The position numbers and the translations under genes were made by a program. Source: DAIDJD01 sp035485275 (lineage in GTDB: Bacteria > Oederibacteriota > JAJYGY01 > DAIDJD01). From it: 64,000 nucleotides of DNA. This document shows positions 25,747-36,375 of this stretch, in pieces. The first letter of the stretch is position 1, and each line of letters begins with the position of its first letter. The stretch is from NCBI GenBank assembly GCA_035485275.1, contig DATHOE010000012.1, positions 1 through 64,000 on the forward strand. Direction: 5' to 3'. The notes beneath the pieces are model-generated. The model was not told the origin of the DNA. It worked only from the letters and a program-made list of their open reading frames with translations, and did not search any database.

Positions 25747-26624
25747 TGGAGGGGATACTCCTCATCGACAAGCCGGCCGGTCCGACATCCCGCGCCGTCC
25801 TGGACAGCGTGCGGAGGGTCCTGGAACTGGGGCCGAGGGAATTCGGCCACGCCGGCACACTGGATCCCCAGGCCACCGGGCTGCTGGTGCTGGCCATGGG
25901 CGGCGCCACCCGTTGGCTCCCCTACCTTCCGGCCGGGAAAAGCTACCGCGCCACGGCGCGCCTGGGCCTGGCCACGGACACCGAGGACATCTGGGGCGTC
26001 CCCACGCCCAGCGAGGCCGCGGCCGCCCCCGCCCCGGAAGCCTTCAAGGCCGCGCTGGAAAGCCTGTGCGACCTGCGCGAGCAGGTGGTGCCCATGGTCT
26101 CCGCGGTGAAGCACGGCGGGCGCAGGCTCTACGACCTGGCCCGCGAAGGCCTCAGCGTCGAGCGGGCCGCGCGCCCGGTCCAGGTGCACGCGGTGCGGGT
26201 GCTTGAGGTGCGCGGCCTGGAGGCGGATTTCGAGGTGGACTGCGGGCCCGGCACCTACGTCCGCACCCTTTGCGTGGAGGCGGGGCGCCGCCTGGGGCTG
26301 CCGGCCTGCATGGCCGGCCTCCGGCGCCTGGCCGCCGGCGGATTCACGGTCGCGAAGGCGCTGCCGCGGGAGCGCTGGACGCCTGCGGAGCTGCGCGGGG
26401 CGCTCCTGGATTCCGCAGCGGCCCTGGCCCACCTGCCCGAGCTCGCGCTCAATCCCGCCGAAGCGGACGCCGTGCGCCACGGCCGGCCCCTGCCGCGGGC
26501 CGGAGTCGGCTCCGCGGACCATGAAGTGTGGCGCCTGACGCTGGGCGGCCGTCTGCTGGCCCTGGCCGAAGCCGCCTCCCTGGAGGGGGGCATGCTCAGG
26601 CCCAAGCGGGTCTTCGCGGTCTGA
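25746..26624 (+). CDS. truB: tRNA pseudouridine(55) synthase
   Basis: TruB makes pseudouridine 55 in the T-loop of tRNAs. The 292-residue product has G-I-L-L-I-D-K-P-A-G-P-T-S, the catalytic region G-H-A-G-T-L-D-P-Q-A-T-G-L-L and C-G-P-G-T-Y-V-R-T-L. The ATG overlaps the upstream stop and its stop overlaps the ribF start, both TGATG, so translation is coupled on both sides. Confidence 0.96.
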   Translation: MEGILLIDKPAGPTSRAVLDSVRRVLELGPREFGHAGTLDPQATGLLVLAMGGATRWLPYLPAGKSYRATARLGLATDTEDIWGVPTPSEAAAAPAPEAFKAALESLCDLREQVVPMVSAVKHGGRRLYDLAREGLSVERAARPVQVHAVRVLEVRGLEADFEVDCGPGTYVRTLCVEAGRRLGLPACMAGLRRLAAGGFTVAKALPRERWTPAELRGALLDSAAALAHLPELALNPAEADAVRHGRPLPRAGVGSADHEVWRLTLGGRLLALAEAASLEGGMLRPKRVFAV

Positions 26625-27577
26625 TGAGAGAAGCCTCCACCCTTCCTTTGCGCGGCGCCAGCGCCCGGCCCCTGGTCCTGGCCATCGGAGTCTTCGACGG
26701 CATGCACCTCGGCCACCAGGCGGTGCTCAAGGCCGCCGTGGGCATCGCGCGCCGCAAGGGCTGGACCGCCGCGGCCCTGACCTTCGATCCGCCGCCCGAG
26801 GCCGCGCTGGGACTGCCGGTCCCGCCCCGGCTGGAGCATCCGGACGAACAGAGCGCGGTGATGGCCGGGCTGGGCCTGCGCGAGCTGTACCGCATCCCCT
26901 TCACCAGGGCCCTGGGGCGCCGCAGCGCGGAAAGCTTCGCGGCCTCGGTGCTCAAGGGGCGGCTGCGCTGCGGCGCGGTGGCGGTGGGACGCGGCTTCCG
27001 CTTCGGGGCCGGCGCCGCCGGCACGGTGGAGACCTTGAGGGCCCTGGGGGCCCGTCTGGGCTTCGGGGTCGAGGAAGTGGCGCCCGTGCTCGGGGGGGGC
27101 AAGCCCCTGTCCTCGACGCGCCTGCGCCAGGCGGTGCAGGAAGGCCGCATGGACGCGGCCGGGCGTTTGCTGGGACGGCCCTGGCTGTACCGCGGCGTCG
27201 TGGTCCGCGGCCGCCGCCTGGGCAGGACCATCGGCTTCCCCACGGCCAACCTGGAGGGGCCGCAAGAGGTTCTCCCCCCGCGCGGGGTCTGGGCGGGCCG
27301 CTGCCGCATGGTGTCCAGGTCCGGGCACTCGCGCTGGTGGGCTTTCGCCGGCAACCTGGGCCTGCGCCCCACGGTGAAGCCGCTTCCCGGGCAGGAGCCT
27401 TTGCCGAGCGTGGAACTGCACCTGCTCGGCTTCCAGGGCGGGCTCGAGGGCAAGACGATCGAAGCCGAGTTCCTGCGGCGCCTCAGGCCCGAGAGGAAGT
27501 TCGGCTCCTTGGCCGCCCTCTCCGCGCAGATCGGCCGGGACGTTGTGGCCGCGCGGAAGCTCCTGGGGAAGCTCTAG
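26624..27577 (+). CDS. ribF: Bifunctional riboflavin kinase/FAD synthetase
   Basis: RibF phosphorylates riboflavin to FMN and adenylates FMN to FAD. The 317-residue product has the nucleotidyltransferase domain (G-V-F-D-G-M-H-L-G-H-Q, later L-S-S-T-R-L-R) and the C-terminal kinase domain with G-R-T-I-G-F-P-T-A-N and the P-S-V-E-L-H-L-L-G strand. The length is normal. It is coupled to truB and followed by a 248-base gap. Confidence 0.95.
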   Translation: MREASTLPLRGASARPLVLAIGVFDGMHLGHQAVLKAAVGIARRKGWTAAALTFDPPPEAALGLPVPPRLEHPDEQSAVMAGLGLRELYRIPFTRALGRRSAESFAASVLKGRLRCGAVAVGRGFRFGAGAAGTVETLRALGARLGFGVEEVAPVLGGGKPLSSTRLRQAVQEGRMDAAGRLLGRPWLYRGVVVRGRRLGRTIGFPTANLEGPQEVLPPRGVWAGRCRMVSRSGHSRWWAFAGNLGLRPTVKPLPGQEPLPSVELHLLGFQGGLEGKTIEAEFLRRLRPERKFGSLAALSAQIGRDVVAARKLLGKL

Positions 27578-27722
27578 CCCCTTGTCCGATGCGGAGCGGG
27601 GATCGCCCAAGGGCGGTCCCCGCCCCGGATCGAGCCCACAAGGGTTTCAACGCGATCCGCCGTCGCAAGAGCAGGGGCCCGCGGCCCAAGCTGGGACGGC
27701 GTTCACGGGCCACACGGCCCTC

Positions 27723-27746
27723 GCGGGGCTTTCGGGCCCCGCTTTT
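27723..27746 (+). terminator. Terminator-like hairpin in ribF-rpsO gap
   Basis: GCGGGGC (27723-27729) and GCCCCGC (27736-27742) form a 7-bp perfect stem over TTTCGG, followed by TTTT. It lies in the 248-base gap before rpsO, a place where S15 leaders often carry regulatory structure. The short U-tract suggests partial termination or attenuation. The rest of the gap is GC-rich with no other clear signal. Confidence 0.5.
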
Positions 27747-27825
27747 CCGGCCCTTTCCTCGGCCGTCCGCTTCTCCGGCGGCGGACTGGGGATCGGGCGT
27801 CATTGCAGCACAAGGAGGCAACACC

Positions 27826-28095
27826 ATGGTCATGGCCAAGGACCGCAAAACCGCCGTTATCAAGGATTTCGCCCAGAAGAACGGCGATACCGGCAGCCCT
27901 GAGGTGCAGGTGGCTCTGCTCACTGAGCGCATCAACTACCTCACCGAACACTTCAAGACCCACAAGAAGGACCACCACAGCCGGCAGGGCCTGCTGAAGA
28001 TGGTCAATCACCGGCGCAAGCTGCTGGAATACCTGCGCAAGAATTCGCTGGACCGCTACAAGAAGGTGATCGACCGCCTGCAACTCCGCAAGTAG
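27826..28095 (+). CDS. rpsO: 30S ribosomal protein S15
   Basis: S15 binds the central domain of 16S rRNA. The product is 89 residues, the canonical length, with the signature G-D-T-G-S-P-E-V-Q-V-A-L-L-T, the H-K-K-D-H-H-S-R-Q-G-L-L segment and R-R-K-L-L-E-Y-L. The first ATG (27826) is seven bases after AAGGAGG; an in-frame ATG at 27832 is a possible alternative. It is paired with pnp, as in most bacteria. Confidence 0.97.
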   Translation: MVMAKDRKTAVIKDFAQKNGDTGSPEVQVALLTERINYLTEHFKTHKKDHHSRQGLLKMVNHRRKLLEYLRKNSLDRYKKVIDRLQLRK

Positions 28096-28137
28096 CGGAT
28101 CCCTTCGAAGCATCCCAAGACTCATACGGAGAAAACG

Positions 28138-30234
28138 ATGGCATTGGAACGGGCAAGCCTCGAAATCGGGGGCAAGACGCTCACACTGGAGACCGGCAAA
28201 TGGGCCAAACAGGCCGCCGGCTCGGTGGTGGTGCGGTACGGAGATACGGTTGTTCTGGGCGCGGTCACCTCCGCCAAGACCGTGAAGGAAGGCCAGGATT
28301 TCTTCCCCCTGACCGTGGACTACCGCGAGAAGGCGTACGCGGCCGGCAAGATCCCCGGCGGCTTCTTCAAGCGCGAAGGCAAGCAGCGTGATTCCGAGAT
28401 CCTGACCTGCCGGCTGATCGACCGCCCCATGCGGCCGCTGTTCCCCGAAGGCTTCCTCAACGAGGTCTCGGTGAGCCTGATGGTCCTGTCCTCGGACAAG
28501 GAGAACGAAAGCGACATCCCCGGCATGATCGCGGCCAGCGCCTGCGTGGCCTTGTCGGACATCCCCTTCAACGGGCCCATCGGCGCGGTGCGCATCGGGA
28601 TGATCAACGGCGAGTTCGTGGTCAACCCGACCTTCGCGCAGATGGAAACCAGCGACCTCGACCTGGTCGTGGCGGCCACCAAGGACGCCATCATGATGGT
28701 CGAGGGCGGGGCCAAGATCATCCCCGAGGACAAGCTGCTGGACGCGCTGCAGTTCGCGCATGAGGAGTGCCGCAAGGTGGTGGCCCTCATCGAGGACCTG
28801 GTCAAGCGCGGCGGAAAGCCGAAGAAGGCGGTCGTGCTGCACAAGGTCGACGAGACCGTGAACGGCGCGGTGCGCGCCAAGTTCGAGGCGTCCATCAAGG
28901 CCGCCACCAAGAACCCCGACAAGCTGGCCCGCCAGGACGCGGTGGAGAAGCTCAACACCGAGGCCAAGGCGGCCTTCGCCGTGGAATTCCCGGACAAGGG
29001 GCGCGACGTGAAGGAAGTGCTCGAGCAGATCGAGGTCGAGGCGGTGCGCCACATGATCGCGGTGGAGGGCAAGCGCCCCGACGGACGCGCCATGAACGAG
29101 GTGCGCCCCATCGACATCGAAGTCGGCGTCCTGCCCCGCACCCACGGTTCCTCGCTCTTCACCCGCGGCCAGACCCAGGCCCTGGTGGTGGTGACCCTGG
29201 GCAGCAAGAGCGACGAGCAGTTGATGGAGGAGCTGGAGGGCGAGGGCTGGAAGAAGTACAGCCTGCACTACAACTTCCCCAGCTTCAGCGTCGGCGAGAC
29301 CAAGCCCAACCGCGGCCCGGGGCGGCGCGAGATCGGCCACGGCATGCTGGCCGAGCGGGCCATCAAGCCGACCCTGCCCATCCACGACAAGTTCCCCTAC
29401 ACCGTGCGCATCGTGTCCGAGATCCTGGAGAGCAACGGCTCCAGCTCGATGGCCTCGGTGTGCGGCGGCTCGCTGGCCTTGATGGACGCGGGCGTGCCGG
29501 TGTCGGCCCCCGTGGCCGGCATCGCCATGGGCCTGATCAAGGAGGAGGGCGGCTTCGTGGTGCTCACGGACATCCAGGGACTCGAGGACCACTTCGGGGA
29601 CATGGACTTCAAGGTGGCCGGCACCCGCGAGGGCGTCACCGCCATCCAGATGGACATCAAGATCGAGGGGCTTAGCCGCGACGTCATGGCCAAGGCGCTG
29701 ACCCAGGCCAAGGAAGCCCGCCTGCACATCCTCGGCAAGATGGAGGCGGTCCTGACCCAGGCCCGCACCGGCCTGTCGCAGTATGCGCCGCAGATCGAGA
29801 AGATCCAGATCAACCCCGAGAAGATCGGCATGCTCATCGGGCCCGGCGGCAAGAACATCAAGCGCATCCAGGCCGAGACCAAGTCGGACATCAACATCGA
29901 GGACGACGGCGGCGTGCAGGTGGTGGCGGAGAACGACCACTACCTCAAGCTGGCCGTGCAGGCGGTCCGCGATTCGGTGGCCGAAGCCGAGGAAGGCAAG
30001 ACCTACCTGGGCAAGGTCGCCAAGGTCATGGAGTTCGGCGCTTTCGTCACCATCCTCCCCAACGTCGACGGCCTGTGCCACATCAGCGAACTGGCCGAGA
30101 GCCGCGTCGCCAAGGTCGAGGACGTGGTGCGCGAGGGCGACGAGATCCTGGTGAAGTGCATCGGGGTGGACTCGGGCAGCGGCAAGATCCGCCTGAGCCG
30201 CAAAGCGGCCCTGAAGGACCGCCAGCCGGCCTGA
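28138..30234 (+). CDS. pnp: Polyribonucleotide nucleotidyltransferase
   Basis: PNPase degrades RNA 3' to 5' with phosphate. The 698-residue product has two RNase PH domains (first from residue 10; the second has R-T-H-G-S-S-L-F-T-R-G and V-C-G-G-S-L-A-L-M-D-A-G), a helical linker, a KH domain (I-G-P-G-G-K-N-I-K-R-I) and an S1 domain (M-E-F-G-A-F-V-T-I-L). All are intact and the length is normal. GGAG stands seven bases before the ATG. A strong terminator follows 45 bases after the stop. Confidence 0.97.
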   Translation: MALERASLEIGGKTLTLETGKWAKQAAGSVVVRYGDTVVLGAVTSAKTVKEGQDFFPLTVDYREKAYAAGKIPGGFFKREGKQRDSEILTCRLIDRPMRPLFPEGFLNEVSVSLMVLSSDKENESDIPGMIAASACVALSDIPFNGPIGAVRIGMINGEFVVNPTFAQMETSDLDLVVAATKDAIMMVEGGAKIIPEDKLLDALQFAHEECRKVVALIEDLVKRGGKPKKAVVLHKVDETVNGAVRAKFEASIKAATKNPDKLARQDAVEKLNTEAKAAFAVEFPDKGRDVKEVLEQIEVEAVRHMIAVEGKRPDGRAMNEVRPIDIEVGVLPRTHGSSLFTRGQTQALVVVTLGSKSDEQLMEELEGEGWKKYSLHYNFPSFSVGETKPNRGPGRREIGHGMLAERAIKPTLPIHDKFPYTVRIVSEILESNGSSSMASVCGGSLALMDAGVPVSAPVAGIAMGLIKEEGGFVVLTDIQGLEDHFGDMDFKVAGTREGVTAIQMDIKIEGLSRDVMAKALTQAKEARLHILGKMEAVLTQARTGLSQYAPQIEKIQINPEKIGMLIGPGGKNIKRIQAETKSDINIEDDGGVQVVAENDHYLKLAVQAVRDSVAEAEEGKTYLGKVAKVMEFGAFVTILPNVDGLCHISELAESRVAKVEDVVREGDEILVKCIGVDSGSGKIRLSRKAALKDRQPA

Positions 30235-30247
30235 CCGGAAAGAGACC

Positions 30248-31351
30248 GTGCGAGCGCACCAGCGCAAGGCGCGTACCCAGGCGCCGGAGGCCTTCCAAGG
30301 GCCTCCGGCGCCTGTTTTTTTCGGGCCCCGCCGCTGGATCGCGGGGGAGGGGGCCTGGGAGGCCGCCGCGGCGGAGCTCAAATCCTGGCCCGCGCCCCTG
30401 GGGCTGGTGGGTGAGGCCGGCCTGCTGCGGCGTTTCCGCCGGCCCCTGACCCAGGCCTGGCTCGAGCAGGGGCTGGAGCTGAGGCTGCTGGGCCTCGAGG
30501 ACGGCGCGGACTGCTGCGAAGTGGCCCTGGAGGGGCTGCTGCGCAAGGCGAAATCCGAGGGCCTGAGGAGCCTCATCGGCCTGGGCGGCGGCCGGGCGCT
30601 GGACCTGGCCAAGCTGGCCGCGGACTCCCTGGGCCTGCCCCTGGCCACGGCGCCGACCAGCGCGGCCACCTGCGCCTGCGCCACGGCCGTGGCCGTGCGC
30701 AATGACGGCCTGGGTGGCTTCGTGGACGTGGCGGACCTGGGCGCGCCCCCGGAGCTGTGCCTGGTCGAAAGCGGGGTGCTGCGCGCGGCCCCGCGGCGCC
30801 TGCTGGCGGCGGGCCTCGCGGACACCTACGCCAAATGGCTGGAGTGGAGCGCGGTGGAGCCCGCGCCGGCCGGTTTCGGCGGCGGGGCGGCCTGGGATCT
30901 GGCCCGCCGCGGCGCGGAATTGTGCGAGGCCCTGGGCGCCGAAGCCCTGGCCGACCCGGCCTCGGCGGCCTTTGAAAGCGTCGTGGAAGCCTGCCTTTTG
31001 TGGTCCTCCTCGGCCTCCTGCCTGGGCCGCGCGCCGGCGGCCGCGGCCCACAGCCTGGCCAACGCCCTCAGCCGCCAGGATCCGGGCAAGGCCCTGCTGC
31101 ACGGCGAGGCGGTCGGCCTCGGGCTGCTGTGGCAAGAGTCCTTGCTCGCGCGGGCCGGACGCGCGACCATAGGGATGGACGCGATGACGCGCCTTTTCGA
31201 ATCTTGGGCCCTCCCGACGCGCCTGCCTTCCGGACTGGATCTGGGGCGGCTGATGCGGGACGCCCTGGCCGCTGACGAAAGCGTCCACCTATTGGGCCTG
31301 GACCCCGCCGCCTTGGGCGGGATCCCGGATCCGTCGTTCAGGGGAGATTGA
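30248..31351 (+). CDS. Iron-containing alcohol dehydrogenase, glycerol-dehydrogenase-like
   Basis: The product has 367 residues with the family N-terminus F-G-P-R-R-W-I-A-G-E-G, the NAD loop G-L-G-G-G-R-A-L-D-L-A-K, and metal ligands in A-G-L-A-D-T-Y-A-K-W (Asp), A-H-S-L-A-N (His) and L-L-H-G-E-A-V-G-L-G (His). GldA has T-D-A-P at the substrate loop; here it reads T-C-A-C, so the usual Asp is replaced and the substrate may differ. The only plausible start is the GTG at 30248, because the conserved N-terminus is encoded right across the T-tract of the pnp terminator. That overlap is unusual. Confidence 0.85.
   Translation: MRAHQRKARTQAPEAFQGPPAPVFFGPRRWIAGEGAWEAAAAELKSWPAPLGLVGEAGLLRRFRRPLTQAWLEQGLELRLLGLEDGADCCEVALEGLLRKAKSEGLRSLIGLGGGRALDLAKLAADSLGLPLATAPTSAATCACATAVAVRNDGLGGFVDVADLGAPPELCLVESGVLRAAPRRLLAAGLADTYAKWLEWSAVEPAPAGFGGGAAWDLARRGAELCEALGAEALADPASAAFESVVEACLLWSSSASCLGRAPAAAAHSLANALSRQDPGKALLHGEAVGLGLLWQESLLARAGRATIGMDAMTRLFESWALPTRLPSGLDLGRLMRDALAADESVHLLGLDPAALGGIPDPSFRGD
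30279..30321 (+). terminator. Intrinsic terminator of pnp, inside the next coding sequence
   Basis: A 14-bp perfect stem, AGGCGCCGGAGGCC (30279-30292) with GGCCTCCGGCGCCT (30300-30313), has a 7-base loop and is followed by G and seven Ts. It is placed to end the nusA-pnp transcript but lies within codons 11-25 of the dehydrogenase gene. Confidence 0.92.
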
Positions 31352-31352
31352 G

Positions 31353-31948
31353 ATGTCGAGCAAAGACGGCCCGTCCGGAGCCCAGCGGCATTCGGCGTTT
31401 TTCGACCTCGAGCGCGACCCCCAGCGCGACGCCATCACCCGTCCGGCCTCGATGCTGCGCAGCACCGAATGGGGCGGCCTGACGCTGGTGAGCATGCTGG
31501 CGGGTCTGGCTTTCCCCCCTTATTTTTTCGCGGTCATGGCCCTGGCCTGCCTCAACGCCGGCGGCATGCTCTGGGTCACGCACCTCAATGAGGCCGGCCG
31601 CAAGCGCCTCAAGGAATTCGAGAGCGAATTCGCGGTGGGGCACGCGCTGGAGGAGGCGGGCGACTTCGCCGCGGCGGCCGCCCACTACACGGCCCTGGTC
31701 CCGCGCTACGAGGACCAGCCCAAGATCGCCCAGATCGCCGTCCACCGCGTCGCCCATTTGAAGCAAACCCATCCGGAAGCCTTCAGTGCGCATCCCCTTA
31801 AGTCCGCCGCGTCGAAGCGCGCCAAGCGCGCGCCCGCCGCCGAAAGCGCCAAGCCGGCCGAGGCCGCCCGAGCCGTCGCGGCCCCCCCCGTCCATAAAAA
31901 AATGGAGAACGCCCGGCCCGCCCGGGCGGTCCTGCGCAGGAAGCCCGC

Positions 31949-31952
<4 letters not shown>
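31353..31952 (+). CDS. Membrane protein with charged N-terminus and Ala/Lys-rich tail
   Basis: The product has 199 residues. A hydrophobic stretch at about residues 42-75 (L-T-L-V-S-M-L-A-G-L-A-F-P-P-Y-F-F) forms one or two membrane segments. A TPR-like helical hairpin follows (A-V-G-H-A-L-E-E-A-G-D-F-A-A-A-A-A-H-Y) and then a low-complexity Ala/Lys/Pro tail. I do not recognise a family. It lies between the dehydrogenase (one base gap) and the sigma-54 activator (four-base overlap), so it may act with the TPR-containing activator. Confidence 0.7.
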
Positions 31953-33850
<1,898 letters not shown>

Positions 33851-33940
33851 TGAGACGACAAAAGTGTAAAAACGCTGGTTTTTCGAAAGCCCCCGGTTTA
33901 AAAACCCATATTTTCCATGGATTTTGTGATTTCAAGGGAT

Positions 33941-33957
33941 TTGGCACCCATCTTGCT
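33941..33957 (+). promoter_or_regulatory. Sigma-54 (-24/-12) promoter
   Basis: TTGGCAC (33941-33947), five bases, then TTGCT (33953-33957) matches the consensus TTGGCACG-N4-TTGCT at almost every position, with GG and GC ten bases apart. Transcription should start near 33968, twelve bases before the small gene, whose GGTGGAGG ribosome site is at 33968-33974. Confidence 0.9.
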
Positions 33958-33979
33958 TAAATAGAAGGTGGAGGTTCCA

Positions 33980-34168
33980 ATGTTCTTGTTTGATTGCATC
34001 GTCCGCATGGGTCATCAAGGCGCCGGCCGTTCGCTCGACCGGCATGTGCGGGTGCGCGCGGACAATGCTTTGGAGGCCCTTCGTCGGGCTAAATTCCTGC
34101 CCGGCGTGAAAAAGGGCCTGCAGTGCGCCAACGGAACCAGCGTTCTTTCGGTCATGCTGGTCCGCTAG
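33980..34168 (+). CDS. 62-aa basic protein under sigma-54 control
   Basis: The product has 62 residues, starting at the ATG six bases after GGTGGAGG. It has no signal peptide or membrane segment. The sequence is basic (V-R-V-R-A-D-N-A-L-E-A-L-R-R-A-K-F-L-P-G-V-K-K-G) with Cys at residues 6 and 49. The central pattern A-D-x-A-L-E-A-L-R-x-x-x-F-L-P faintly recalls the N-terminal repeat of type II secretion/PilC proteins, but this is too weak to use. It forms its own transcription unit between a sigma-54 promoter and a terminator. Function unknown. Confidence 0.75.
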   Translation: MFLFDCIVRMGHQGAGRSLDRHVRVRADNALEALRRAKFLPGVKKGLQCANGTSVLSVMLVR

Positions 34169-34196
34169 GTCGCCGGAATCTTGGTTTCCAGCCCCC

Positions 34197-34225
34197 AAGC
34201 CCCCAGGGTTTGGGGGCTTTTTTTT
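34197..34225 (+). terminator. Intrinsic terminator after the sigma-54-driven small gene
   Basis: AAGCCCCCA (34197-34205) pairs with TGGGGGCTT (34211-34219) over GGGTT, with an eight-T run (34218-34225). It lies 28 bases after the stop of the 62-aa gene, closing a monocistronic unit. Confidence 0.93.
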
Positions 34226-34327
34226 GTTTCCGATCCGCGTCCCCGGCTTTCCATGGAACCCGGGCCCGGGCCGCGCCGTTCTCATCAGGGAGCCGCTTTG
34301 AAGGGGCTTCCCGTTGATTTTTCGTTG

Positions 34328-34343
34328 TGGCATGATGATTGCG
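34328..34343 (+). promoter_or_regulatory. Possible second sigma-54 promoter, before nnr
   Basis: TGGCAT-N5-TTGCG has GG and GC exactly ten bases apart and matches the -24/-12 consensus except at two flexible positions. It would start transcription near 34354, 41 bases before nnr. No palindromes are seen close to it other than those at 33822-33856. A weak sigma-70 alternative (TTGATT at about 34314) overlaps. Confidence 0.45.
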
Positions 34344-34394
34344 AACCGCCAGGCCTAAAGCGGCTTTTCCGGCGCGGCGCAGGGGGCTTTGCCG

Positions 34395-35894
34395 ATGATC
34401 CTGCTCAACAGCGGCCAAGCGCGGGCCTTTGACGCGCTGGTCAGGGAACGGCTTTCCCTGTCCGAACGCGCGCTCATCGAGCGCGCCGGGTCCGCCGCGG
34501 CCGCCCTGCTGAGGGACCGCTGCTCCGGCCTGGCCGGCAAGCGCATCGCCGTGTTCTGCGGCAAAGGCAACAACGCCGCGGACGGCCTGGTGCTGGCCCG
34601 CGAGGCCGCGCTCCAGGGCGCCGGCGTGGGCGTGGTGCTGGCCTTTCCGGAGCCCGATCTCGGGCCCCAGGCCGCCTGGGCCCTGGGCCTGTGCCGGGCC
34701 GCGGGCCTGCGTGTTGAAGGCCCGGACAAGGCCGCAACGGCGCTCCAGTCCGCGGACCTGGCCGTGGACGCGCTGGTCGGCACCGGAACCCGCCTGCCTT
34801 TGGCCGGGAATCTGGCGCTGCTGGTCCGGGCCTTGGAGGCCTTCCAGGGGCGGGTGCTGTCCCTTGACCTGCCTTCGGGCTTGGACGCGGACACGGGCGA
34901 CGCGCCCGGAGCCTGCGTCCGGGCCACCTGGACCCTGACTTTTTTGGCCGCCAAACTGGGGCTGGCGCTGGGCGAAGGCCCGGCCCGCTGCGGGGAATTG
35001 AACGTCGCGGGCCTCGGGGCCGAGGAAGCCTGGGCCGCGGCTCCGGCCGCGGAACTCTTCGATCCCGCAGCCGCGCGCGGGGCCCTGGTGGCCCGTCCCG
35101 CGGCCTACCACAAAAAAAGGGCCGAGCTGCTGGTGGTGGCCGGTTCAACGGAATACCTGGGCGCGGCCCTGCTCTGCGCCCGCGGCGCCTACCGTTGCGG
35201 CGCGGGCCTGGTGCGGCTGGCGCTGCCCCAAGCCCTGGCGCCTTTCGCCCAGTCCGCCCTGCCCGAGGCCGTGGTCCACGGGCTGCCCTGCGTGGGCGCC
35301 CCGGGCACGGATGAACTGCAGGCCCTCCTCGATCTCGCGCAGCTTGCCGGCGCGGTGGTGGTGGGCCCGGGCCTGGGACGCAGGCCTGAGACGCAGGGCC
35401 TGGTCCGCGAACTGTGGGCGCGCATCGCCCGTCCCGCGGTTTTCGACGCCGACGCGCTCAACGCCCTTGAACTGGGCCGGGCCCCGGGCGGCCCGCGCAT
35501 CCTGACGCCGCACGAGGGCGAGCTCAAAGCCATGCGGGGCGCGGGCGCCCTGGACAAGGGCAGGCCGGCCGCCGCGCGGGCCCTGGCCGCGGCGGCGTCC
35601 GCCGTGGTCCTGCTCAAGGGCCCGGCCAGCCTCTGCGCGGGCCCCGACGGGACCCTGAGCGTGAATTCCGAGGGCAGCTCGGTGCTGGCCACGGCCGGCA
35701 CCGGGGACGTGCTGTCCGGGGCCATCGGCGCCCTGCTGTGCCAGGGCACGGCGCCTTTTCCCGCGGCGGCCCTCGGCGCCTGGCTGCACGGGCGGGCCTC
35801 CGCGCTTTGGGCGGGCCGCCACGGGGGGCGGGGCATGCTGGCCTCGGACCTGGCCGACGCGCTTCCGGACGCGCTGGCCCGGATCGCTTCCTGA
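34395..35894 (+). CDS. nnr: Bifunctional NAD(P)H-hydrate epimerase/ADP-dependent dehydratase
   Basis: Nnr repairs hydrated NAD(P)H: the N-terminal YjeF_N domain epimerises and the C-terminal ribokinase-like domain dehydrates with ADP. The 499-residue fusion has C-G-K-G-N-N-A-A-D-G-L-V-L-A-R in the first half and P-H-E-G-E-L, L-K-G-P, A-T-A-G-T-G-D-V-L-S-G in the second. The ATG at 34395 is two codons after a TTG and has AGGGGG at 34381-34386. It follows the sigma-54 unit after 226 bases. Confidence 0.95.
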   Translation: MILLNSGQARAFDALVRERLSLSERALIERAGSAAAALLRDRCSGLAGKRIAVFCGKGNNAADGLVLAREAALQGAGVGVVLAFPEPDLGPQAAWALGLCRAAGLRVEGPDKAATALQSADLAVDALVGTGTRLPLAGNLALLVRALEAFQGRVLSLDLPSGLDADTGDAPGACVRATWTLTFLAAKLGLALGEGPARCGELNVAGLGAEEAWAAAPAAELFDPAAARGALVARPAAYHKKRAELLVVAGSTEYLGAALLCARGAYRCGAGLVRLALPQALAPFAQSALPEAVVHGLPCVGAPGTDELQALLDLAQLAGAVVVGPGLGRRPETQGLVRELWARIARPAVFDADALNALELGRAPGGPRILTPHEGELKAMRGAGALDKGRPAAARALAAAASAVVLLKGPASLCAGPDGTLSVNSEGSSVLATAGTGDVLSGAIGALLCQGTAPFPAAALGAWLHGRASALWAGRHGGRGMLASDLADALPDALARIAS

Positions 35895-35943
35895 CACCGC
35901 TCGACACCGCTTCAATGATCACCGGTAAAAAAAAGGGGGTACC

Positions 35944-36375
35944 ATGGAACAAAGCGTCATGATCGGGCTCGCCGTAGCCCTCGTCTTCTTCGTCTGGGTC
36001 TGGATCGGCCTGACGATCGTCCAGCGGATGTCGCTGGAGCAGAAGATCGAGAAGCTCGAGAACATCGAGAACCGCCTGCCCGAGGAGCAGCGCAGCCTGG
36101 ACCATTTCATCGAGCTGCGCGCCATCGAAAAAAACAAGATCGGTTCGGCCAAGTTGACCGTGGCCTTCTTCGGCGTCCTGCTGCTGGCCGCCCTGGGCCT
36201 GGGCACCTTCGACGCCAAAGTGCAGGACGTCTTCGGCTTCGAGAACCTCAAGGTCTTCAGCTATTTCGCCATCATCGCGCTGTCCTTCATCGTCCTGCCG
36301 ACCTTCGTGGGTCTCACGCTCGCCAGCGGCGGCCGCTCCGCGGTCCGCAAGAAAGTCGTGACCGAGAGCAAGTGA
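35944..36375 (+). CDS. Small inner-membrane protein, unknown function
   Basis: The product has 143 residues with three hydrophobic segments at about residues 5-26, 72-92 and 105-130, and a charged helical loop (E-Q-K-I-E-K-L-E-N-I-E-N-R-L) that could form a coiled coil. I recognise no family. It overlaps the following lipoprotein gene by four bases. The order membrane protein, lipoprotein, anchored TPR protein suggests a small envelope complex. Confidence 0.75.
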   Translation: MEQSVMIGLAVALVFFVWVWIGLTIVQRMSLEQKIEKLENIENRLPEEQRSLDHFIELRAIEKNKIGSAKLTVAFFGVLLLAALGLGTFDAKVQDVFGFENLKVFSYFAIIALSFIVLPTFVGLTLASGGRSAVRKKVVTESK

